Origin: Paraburkholderia monticola
Lineage (GTDB): Bacteria > Pseudomonadota > Gammaproteobacteria > Burkholderiales > Burkholderiaceae
Length of the DNA: 64,000 nt
Direction of reading: 5' to 3'
NCBI RefSeq assembly: GCF_001580545.1
Contig: NZ_LRBG01000009.1
Location: forward strand, 141,361 to 205,360
Part shown: positions 57,915-64,000 of the stretch, one piece after another
How positions within the stretch are numbered: the stretch's first letter is position 1
Layout of the letters: each line of letters starts with the position of its first letter
Position numbers and translations under genes: made by a program
The notes under the pieces: model-generated
What the model was told of the DNA's origin: nothing
The model's database searches: none
Seen by the model: only the letters and a program-made list of their open reading frames with translations

Positions 57915-58658
57915 TTACAGGTAGAACATCCGGTCCTCGTCCGACTTGACTGGATGGGTCTCACCTTCCTCGCGATCTTCGTAGAACTTGAGCACCGCTT
58001 CGAGCACCTGGTCCGGATTGTCGATCACCTGCATCAGATCGATGTCGGTGGGATTGATCAGGCCCATCGGGATCAGCGAGCTCTTGAACCACGCGAGCAG
58101 ACCTTCCCAGAACTCGGCGCCGACCAGAATGATCGGTACGTGGCGTGACTTCTTGGTCTGGATCAGCGTGAGCACTTCGGCGAGTTCGTCGAGCGTGCCG
58201 AAGCCGCCTGGCATCACGATCACCGCGTCCGAATTCTTCACGAACGTGACCTTGCGCGTGAAGAAATGGCGGAAGCGCAGCGAGATGTCCTGCCACTGGT
58301 TGCCCGACTGCTCGTGCGGCAACTCGATGTTCAGACCGACCGAAGGTGCCTTGCCCGCATGCGCGCCCTTGTTGGCCGCTTCCATGATGCCTGGGCCGCC
58401 GCCGGAGATGACCGCGAAGCCCGCATCCGACAGTTTGCGCGCGATCTGAGTGGCGAGTTTGTAGTACGGCGAGTTCGGTTTCAGGCGCGCCGAACCATAG
58501 ATGCTGACCGCCGGGCGAATCTCCGAGAGGTACTCGGTCGCCTCGATAAACTCTGCCATAATCGTGAACATCTGCCACGATGCGCGGGCTTTTTTGGCCG
58601 TTGCGCGCTCTTGATCTGCGAGTGATCGCAGACTCGGAATCACTTTTCTCTTAGTCAT
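57915..58658 (-). CDS. LOG family protein (TIGR00730-type)
   Basis: A 247-residue Rossmann-like protein of the LOG (lysine decarboxylase-like) family. Relatives release free cytokinin-like bases from nucleoside monophosphates or hydrolyse AMP-type nucleotides. The motif GGGPGIMEAANKGA and the signature PGGFGTLDEL (near residue 150) are intact. The first 45 residues are a basic extension. The start codon is 1 base from the polA start on the opposite strand, and no strong ribosome site precedes it; an internal ATG at 58571 (MFTIMAEFIEATEYL) is the alternative. Confidence 0.87.
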   Translation of the reverse strand: MTKRKVIPSLRSLADQERATAKKARASWQMFTIMAEFIEATEYLSEIRPAVSIYGSARLKPNSPYYKLATQIARKLSDAGFAVISGGGPGIMEAANKGAHAGKAPSVGLNIELPHEQSGNQWQDISLRFRHFFTRKVTFVKNSDAVIVMPGGFGTLDELAEVLTLIQTKKSRHVPIILVGAEFWEGLLAWFKSSLIPMGLINPTDIDLMQVIDNPDQVLEAVLKFYEDREEGETHPVKSDEDRMFYL

Positions 58659-58659
58659 A

Positions 58660-61401
58660 ATGCCTGAAGAACGAAGCCTTGAAGGTAAGACCCTGCTGTT
58701 GGTCGACGGTTCGAGTTATCTGTACCGGGCCTACCATGCGATGCCCGATCTGCGCGGCCCCGAGGGTGGCCCGACGGGTGCGCTCTACGGGATGATCAAC
58801 ATGCTGCGGCGCATGCGCAAGGAAGTCACAGCAGAGTATAGCGCGTGCGTGTTCGACGCCAAGGGCAAAACGTTTCGCGACGACTGGTATCCGGAATACA
58901 AGGCGAACCGTCCGTCGATGCCGGAAGATCTTGCCCGTCAGATCGAGCCGATTCACGTCGCGGTCCGTGCCCTCGGCTGGCCGCTGGTGATGATCGAGCG
59001 CGTCGAGGCGGACGACGTGATCGGCACGCTGTGCACCGAGGCCGAAAAGCTCGGCATGAACGTGATCGTCTCGACCGGCGACAAGGACCTCGCCCAGCTC
59101 GTGTCGGACCGCGTGACGCTGGTCAATACAATGACCAACGAAACGCTCGACCGCGACGGCGTGGTCGCCAAGTTCGGCGTGCCGCCGGAGCGCATCATCG
59201 ACTATCTCTCGCTGATCGGCGATACCGTCGACAACGTGCCCGGCGTCGAGAAATGCGGCCCGAAAACGGCGGTCAAATGGCTGACGCAATACGATTCGCT
59301 TGATGGCATCGTCGCACATGCGGACGAAATCAAAGGTGCGGTAGGAGACAATCTGCGCCGCGCTTTGGACTTTTTGCCGATGGCGCGCAAGCTCGTGACC
59401 GTCGAGCGTCAGTGCGATCTGACCGGGCACATCGTGTCGATCGAGGAAAGTTTGCCGAGCCTTCCCGAGTCGCGTGAAGAGTTGCGCGATGTCTTCACGC
59501 GGCACGGCTTCAAGACCTGGCTGCGCGAAGTCGAAATCGCCGATGCGGTCGAAGGCCCGGAAACCGACGTGCCGCCCGCGCTCACTGTCGATCACGAACG
59601 CCACTACGAGACCGTGCAGAGCTGGGAGCAGCTCGATGCGTGGCTCGAACGGATCAACGCGGCAGAGCTGACCTCGTTCGATACCGAAACCACGTCGCTC
59701 GATCCGATGGTCGCGCAGATCGTCGGCTTGTCGCTCTCGGTCGAAGCGGGCCGCGCCGCGTATGTGCCGCTCGCGCATCGCGGTCCCGACGCGCCGGTGC
59801 AATTGCCGCGCGACGAAGTGCTCGCGAAGCTCAAGCCGTGGCTGGAAAGCGCGGAGCACAAGAAGGTCGGCCAGCATCTGAAGTACGACGAGCAGGTGCT
59901 CGCGAACTACGGCATCGAAATGCGCGGCGTCGAGCATGACACGCTGCTGGAATCGTACGTGCTCGAATCGCATCGCACGCACGACATGGACAGCCTCGCG
60001 CTGCGCCATCTCGGCGTGAAGACGATCAAGTACGAAGAGGTCGCGGGCAAGGGCGCGCAGCAGATCGGCTTCGACGAAGTCGCGCTCGACAAAGCCGCCG
60101 AATACGCGGCCGAAGACGCCGATATCACATTGCGTTTGCATCAGGCCTTGTATCCGCAGATCGCCGCGGAGAAGACGCTCGACCACGTGTATCGCGAGAT
60201 CGAGGTGCCGACCTCGCGCGTGCTGCGCAAGATGGAGCGCACCGGCGTGCTGATCGACGCCGAGAAGCTGCGTCAGCAGAGCAGTGAGATCGCCACGCGG
60301 CTGATCGAGCTCGAAGGCACGGCGTACGAACTGGCCGGCGGCGAATTCAACCTCGGCTCGCCGAAGCAGATCGGCCAGATCTTCTTCGAGAAGCTCGAGC
60401 TGCCGGTCATCAAGAAGACGCCGAGCGGCGCACCGTCCACCGACGAAGAAGTGCTGCAGAAGCTCGCCGAAGACTATCCGCTACCGAAAATCCTGCTCGA
60501 GCATCGCGGTCTGTCGAAGCTGAAGTCCACCTATACCGACAAGCTGCCGCGCATGGTCAATTCGCAAACCGGCCGCGTGCATACCAACTACGCGCAGGCC
60601 GTCGCGGTAACGGGGCGGCTCGCGTCGAACGATCCGAACCTGCAGAACATTCCGGTGCGTACCGGCGAAGGCCGCCGCATTCGCGAGGCGTTCATCGCGC
60701 CGCCCGGGCACAAGCTCGTGTCCGCCGACTATTCGCAGATCGAATTGCGCATCATGGCGCACATCTCCGGCGACGCATCGCTGATGCGCGCGTTCTCGCA
60801 GGGCGAAGACATTCACCGCGCGACCGCCTCGGAAATCTTCAGCGTGACGCCGCTCGAAGTGTCGAGCGATCAGCGGCGCGTCGCGAAGGTCATCAACTTC
60901 GGGCTCATCTACGGCATGAGCGCGTTCGGCCTCGCGTCGAACCTCGGTATCACGCGCGATGCGGCGAAGATGTATATCGACCGCTACTTCGCGCGTTATC
61001 CGGGGGTCGCGCGCTACATGGAAGAGACGCGTTTGAGCGCGAAGGCGAAGGGCTATGTCGAAACCGTGTTCGGCCGGCGTCTGTGGCTGCCCGAGATCAA
61101 CGGCGGCAACGGCCCGCGCCGCCAGGCCGCCGAGCGTGCCGCGATCAACGCGCCGATGCAGGGCACCGCGGCGGACCTGATCAAGCTGTCGATGATCGCC
61201 GTGCAGAACTGGATCGAAGACTCGAAGATCGGCACGCGCATGATCATGCAGGTGCACGACGAACTGATTCTCGAAGTGCCCGACGCTGAGTTGTCCGAAG
61301 TCCGCAAGCGCCTGCCCGAACTGATGTGCGGCGTCGCCGCGCTGAAGGTGCCGCTCGTCGCCGAGGTCGGTGCCGGCCTGAACTGGGAGGAAGCGCATTG
61401 A
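58660..61401 (+). CDS. polA: DNA polymerase I
   Basis: Gap-filling and repair polymerase of 913 residues. The 5'-3' exonuclease domain (1 to about 300) opens LLLVDGSSYLYRAYHAM. The 3'-5' proofreading domain (about 320-520) keeps the Asp/Glu pair in SFDTETTSLDPM near residue 343, so it is likely active. The polymerase domain holds DYSQIELRIMAHIS near 690 and QVHDELILEV near 866. The ATG at 58660 matches homologues; no Shine-Dalgarno sequence is visible, and transcription must start within the LOG gene or the message is leaderless. Confidence 0.97.
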   Translation: MPEERSLEGKTLLLVDGSSYLYRAYHAMPDLRGPEGGPTGALYGMINMLRRMRKEVTAEYSACVFDAKGKTFRDDWYPEYKANRPSMPEDLARQIEPIHVAVRALGWPLVMIERVEADDVIGTLCTEAEKLGMNVIVSTGDKDLAQLVSDRVTLVNTMTNETLDRDGVVAKFGVPPERIIDYLSLIGDTVDNVPGVEKCGPKTAVKWLTQYDSLDGIVAHADEIKGAVGDNLRRALDFLPMARKLVTVERQCDLTGHIVSIEESLPSLPESREELRDVFTRHGFKTWLREVEIADAVEGPETDVPPALTVDHERHYETVQSWEQLDAWLERINAAELTSFDTETTSLDPMVAQIVGLSLSVEAGRAAYVPLAHRGPDAPVQLPRDEVLAKLKPWLESAEHKKVGQHLKYDEQVLANYGIEMRGVEHDTLLESYVLESHRTHDMDSLALRHLGVKTIKYEEVAGKGAQQIGFDEVALDKAAEYAAEDADITLRLHQALYPQIAAEKTLDHVYREIEVPTSRVLRKMERTGVLIDAEKLRQQSSEIATRLIELEGTAYELAGGEFNLGSPKQIGQIFFEKLELPVIKKTPSGAPSTDEEVLQKLAEDYPLPKILLEHRGLSKLKSTYTDKLPRMVNSQTGRVHTNYAQAVAVTGRLASNDPNLQNIPVRTGEGRRIREAFIAPPGHKLVSADYSQIELRIMAHISGDASLMRAFSQGEDIHRATASEIFSVTPLEVSSDQRRVAKVINFGLIYGMSAFGLASNLGITRDAAKMYIDRYFARYPGVARYMEETRLSAKAKGYVETVFGRRLWLPEINGGNGPRRQAAERAAINAPMQGTAADLIKLSMIAVQNWIEDSKIGTRMIMQVHDELILEVPDAELSEVRKRLPELMCGVAALKVPLVAEVGAGLNWEEAH

Positions 61402-61408
61402 CATGCCT

Positions 61409-61454
61409 GTGACATGGGCACGATCGGCGCGCGATAACGTCGTGCGCATGTCAC
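61409..61454 (+). other. Long imperfect hairpin after polA
   Basis: GTGACATGGGCACGA (61409-61423) pairs with TCGTGCGCATGTCAC (61440-61454) with a single mismatch, around a 16-base loop. It starts 7 bases past the polA stop. There is no U-tract; it might be a factor-dependent terminator, a 3' stabiliser or a binding site. Confidence 0.5.
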
Positions 61455-61569
61455 ACATGGGTTTTGACGACTTGTGACTTCCCGTGCGGGTCGAGGACAA
61501 TCGGGTCAGGACGGCGCATTCATGCGCAGCGTCGCGACAGATAATTCATCGGCTACACGGAGAAGTGCA

Positions 61570-62925
61570 ATGCATCGATTTATCGTCGTTGGCGGAGGTG
61601 CGGGAGGACTGGAACTGGCGACACGTCTTGGCGATCGCTATGGCGTCGGCAAGAAGGGCAGCCGCGCGCAGGCCCAGGTCACGCTGGTCGACCGCAATCC
61701 TACGCATATCTGGAAGCCGCTGCTGCACGAAGTGGCAGCGGGCAGCATGGACCCGTTCACGCAGGAACTCGAATACGCGGCGCAAGCGCGCTGGCATGGC
61801 TTCGAATTCCAGCAGGGCGAGCTGAGCCGGCTCGACCGCGCGAACCGCCGGATCACGCTCGGGACCGTGCTCGACGACGACGGCGCTGAACTGCTGCCCG
61901 AGCGCGAGCTCGAGTACGACACGCTGGTCATTGCGATCGGCAGTACCACGGCCTTCTTCGGCGTCAAGGGCGCGGCCGAATTCTCCATTGCACTCGATAC
62001 CGTCAGCCAGGCCGAGCGTTTCCGCAAGCGCCTGATCGCAGCGTGCATGCGCGCCGAGCATCAGGCTCACGAACCCGTCGAGTCCAGACCGGGGCCCGGC
62101 ACATGGACGTCGAGCGAGCCGCGCATTCAGGTGGCGATCGTGGGCGGCGGCGCGACGGGGGTCGAGTTGTCGGCGGAGTTGCGCAACACGGCGCAGGTGT
62201 TGTCCGCGTATGGCTTGCACAAGCTCGATCCGCGCCATGACGTCGGCATCGTGCTGATCGAGGCGGGGCCGCGCATTCTGCCCGCGTTGCAGGAGCGCGT
62301 CTCCACGGCCACCGCCGACCTGCTGACCAAGCTCGGCGTGAAGCTGATGATCGGCGAGACCGTGGCCGAGGTTGCGCCCGGCGTCATCCGGACCGCGAGC
62401 GGCCATACGGTGCGCGCCGATCTGACCGTGTGGGCCGCGGGCATCAGGGCACCGGCGGTGCTGGGTGAGCTCGACGGGCTGCCGGTCAACCGGCTCGGCC
62501 AACTGACGGTGCGCCGCACGCTGCAAACCGAAATCGACGACAACATCTTCGCGCTCGGCGACTGCGCCGCCTGCGAGTGGCCGGGCAACGAGCGCAACGT
62601 GCCGCCGCGCGCGCAGGCTGCGCACCAGCAGGCCACTTTTCTGCTGAAGGCAATGGCCGCGCGCCTCGACAACAGGCCGCTGCCGGAATTCACCTATCGC
62701 GACTTCGGTTCGCTGGTCTCGCTCGGGCACTTCAGCGCGGTCGGCAATCTGATGGGCGGGGTGATCGGCGGCAACATGTTGATCGAAGGGCTGTTCGCGC
62801 GCTTCATGTACATGTCGCTGTACCGGCTGCATATCGCGGCGCTGCACGGCTATCCGCGCATGGTGCTCGATACCTTCGCGCACTGGCTGCGCCGTACCAC
62901 GCTGCCGCGCGTCAAGCTGCACTGA
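61570..62925 (+). CDS. ndh: Type II NADH dehydrogenase
   Basis: A 451-residue FAD-dependent NADH:quinone oxidoreductase that does not pump protons. The FAD-binding motif VVGGGAGGLELATRLG is at 5-20, and the NADH motif IVGGGATGVELSAEL is near 190. The late GDCAACEW and PPRAQAAHQQA are the second FAD contact. The C-terminal segment contains amphipathic membrane-binding helices. The ATG at 61570 has GGAGAAG upstream; a longer frame to 61474 is unsupported. Peripheral inner-membrane protein. Confidence 0.93.
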   Translation: MHRFIVVGGGAGGLELATRLGDRYGVGKKGSRAQAQVTLVDRNPTHIWKPLLHEVAAGSMDPFTQELEYAAQARWHGFEFQQGELSRLDRANRRITLGTVLDDDGAELLPERELEYDTLVIAIGSTTAFFGVKGAAEFSIALDTVSQAERFRKRLIAACMRAEHQAHEPVESRPGPGTWTSSEPRIQVAIVGGGATGVELSAELRNTAQVLSAYGLHKLDPRHDVGIVLIEAGPRILPALQERVSTATADLLTKLGVKLMIGETVAEVAPGVIRTASGHTVRADLTVWAAGIRAPAVLGELDGLPVNRLGQLTVRRTLQTEIDDNIFALGDCAACEWPGNERNVPPRAQAAHQQATFLLKAMAARLDNRPLPEFTYRDFGSLVSLGHFSAVGNLMGGVIGGNMLIEGLFARFMYMSLYRLHIAALHGYPRMVLDTFAHWLRRTTLPRVKLH

Positions 62926-63023
62926 CCGCAGCGACGCTGGCGGACGTTCTCCTCAGTCGAATCTGCAACGGGATGCGTGCAAGGCGTATCCTGTTGCCTC
63001 GACAATTCTTCGAGGAGCGCCGC

Positions 63024-63896
63024 ATGCTGAAACCTGAAGTCGACTGCCTGGTCCCGCACGTTCCCTTCAATCGGCGCACCTTCATCAAGGCCGCGCTGGG
63101 CACCGGTTTCGCGGCGGCGGTGCTGCCGGTCTCGGCGCAGACCATCCATACCGACAGCGACGGCCTCGAAGCAGGGGAAGTGGCGTTTCACTCGCAAGGC
63201 ACGCTGATTCCGGCTTATCGCGCGCAGCCCAAGGGCAAGACGCATCTGCCGGTGATCCTCGTCGTGCATGAGGCCTTCGGCGTGCACGAGCATATCGCCG
63301 ACGTCTGCCGACGCTTTGCGAAGCTGGGCTATCTGGCGATCGCGCCGGACCTGTTCGAGCGCGAGGGCGATCCGATGGTCTATACGAGCATCCAGCAACT
63401 CAGCGAGCAAATACTGAACAAGGTACCCGACGAGCAGGCGATGGCCGACCTCGACGCGGCCGCCGCGTGGGCCGGCGAAAACGGCGGCGACCTGAACCGG
63501 CTCGGCGTGAACGGCTTCTGCTGGGGCGGGCGCATTGCGTGGCTGTATGCCGAGCACAATCCGCGCTTGAAGGCGGGCGTTGCCTGGTATGGTCGCGTGG
63601 CCGGAGCGAAGAGCGCGGTCGCACCGGCCAATCCGATCGATCTCGTCGCCGACCTGCATGCACCCGTGCTCGGCCTGTACGGGCGCCAGGATTCAGGCAA
63701 TCCGCAAGACACGCTCGAGCAGATGAAGCAGGCGATCGCGCAAGGGCCGCAAGCAGGACGGGGCTCGCAGTTCGTCGTGTATGACGACGCCGGTCACGCG
63801 TTTTTCGCCGATTATCGTCCGAGCTACAAAAAGGCCGATGCCGAGGATGGTTGGCGTCGCGCGCTCGTGTGGTTCAAGCAACATGGGGTGGCTTGA
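63024..63896 (+). CDS. Dienelactone hydrolase family protein with Tat signal
   Basis: A 290-residue alpha/beta hydrolase. Residues 1-39 look like a twin-arginine signal (NRRTFIKAALGTGFAAAVLPVSAQ), so it is probably exported folded. The catalytic triad is Cys166 (GFCWGGR), an Asp near 223 (GRQDSG) and His258 (DAGHAFF), with Glu83 (VHEAFG) as in dienelactone hydrolase. GAGGAG at 63012-63017 fixes the ATG. The substrate is unknown; the Cys nucleophile matches carboxymethylenebutenolidase rather than ordinary esterases. A bidirectional terminator follows. Confidence 0.88.
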   Translation: MLKPEVDCLVPHVPFNRRTFIKAALGTGFAAAVLPVSAQTIHTDSDGLEAGEVAFHSQGTLIPAYRAQPKGKTHLPVILVVHEAFGVHEHIADVCRRFAKLGYLAIAPDLFEREGDPMVYTSIQQLSEQILNKVPDEQAMADLDAAAAWAGENGGDLNRLGVNGFCWGGRIAWLYAEHNPRLKAGVAWYGRVAGAKSAVAPANPIDLVADLHAPVLGLYGRQDSGNPQDTLEQMKQAIAQGPQAGRGSQFVVYDDAGHAFFADYRPSYKKADAEDGWRRALVWFKQHGVA

Positions 63897-63922
63897 AGCC
63901 CGCCCCAACGATAAATCCGATG

Positions 63923-63965
63923 AAAAAAAGGCCGTTGCCGCTTCGAAGCGGCAACGGCCTTTTTG
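63923..63965. terminator. Strong bidirectional terminator
   Basis: A perfect inverted repeat centred at 63944/63945 (GGCCGTTGCCGCTT with AAGCGGCAACGGCC), flanked by an A-tract on the left and a T-tract on the right, makes a terminator in both directions. It is 27 bases after the dienelactone hydrolase stop. Confidence 0.9.
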
Positions 63966-64000
63966 TCTGTCAAGACCAGGCGCGGCTCGCGCTCAGGGGT

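Noticed and set aside
58651..60186. Minus-strand frame of 511 codons over polA
   Set aside because: Antisense shadow of the exonuclease domains, with no motif.
61546..62922. Minus-strand frame of 458 codons over ndh
   Set aside because: Antisense shadow; the plus-strand frame has both nucleotide-binding motifs.

Overview
The window is high-GC, densely coded chromosomal DNA of a Burkholderiales bacterium, most likely Paraburkholderia or Burkholderia. The evidence is the gene order trpA-accD-folC-SPOR-cvpA-purF-metZ, family types typical of that group (a BPSS1780-type membrane protein, DUF3563, DUF2782, a three-subunit FAD sugar dehydrogenase with an iron-sulfur motif) and the codon bias. I see no rRNA, tRNA, CRISPR array, insertion sequence or prophage.

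Layout. 1-8839 (+): a solitary beta-class DNA methyltransferase, then tryptophan synthase alpha, acetyl-CoA carboxylase beta, folylpolyglutamate synthase, a SPOR-domain cell-division protein, CvpA, PurF and MetZ. 8858-10007 (-): an AraC regulator and an FKBP prolyl isomerase. 10211-12467 (+): a soluble histidine-kinase-like protein with a ruined ATP site, and a CNNM/CorC-type membrane protein. 12507-31035 (-): seven co-directional trehalose/alpha-glucan genes in the transcription order glgE, treS-maltokinase fusion, glgB, glgX, treZ, malQ, treY. 31569-36385: a DUF1345 membrane protein and an FAD-dependent sugar dehydrogenase operon (gamma, alpha, and a tri-haem cytochrome c). 36574-39274: a metallophosphatase, a RES/Xre toxin-antitoxin pair and a low-complexity exported protein. 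39299-43012: two LysR regulators, a tautomerase, a small envelope protein and an SDR. 43072-46138: ModE-like regulator and modABC. 46330-54779: PAP2-like protein, PHB-depolymerase-family esterase, DUF3563, TspO, photolyase, ohr/ohrR, and the DUF2782-thrB-BPSS1780 group. 54968-63896: AMP nucleosidase, a two-gene chromate transporter, a LOG-family protein head-to-head with polA, a type II NADH dehydrogenase and a Tat-exported dienelactone hydrolase.

How the genes work together. The sugar cluster holds both directions of trehalose/alpha-glucan exchange. TreS and the fused maltokinase convert trehalose to maltose-1-phosphate, GlgE polymerises it, and GlgB branches the polymer. GlgX debranches, MalQ rearranges the glucans, and TreY/TreZ release trehalose again. 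No ADP-glucose gene (glgC, glgA) lies in the window. The modABC transporter is paired with its molybdate-sensing regulator, and ohr with its peroxide sensor.

Most worth a second look: the roughly 450-residue N-terminal domain on GlgE, which looks like an inactivated GH13 enzyme; a perfect 14-bp hairpin dividing the sugar operon; the histidine kinase lacking every ATP-binding motif; the toxin-antitoxin promoter with its dyad inside the -35/-10 spacer; a perfect 12-bp split inverted repeat between a LysR gene and an SDR gene; and polA and a LOG gene whose start codons are one base apart.
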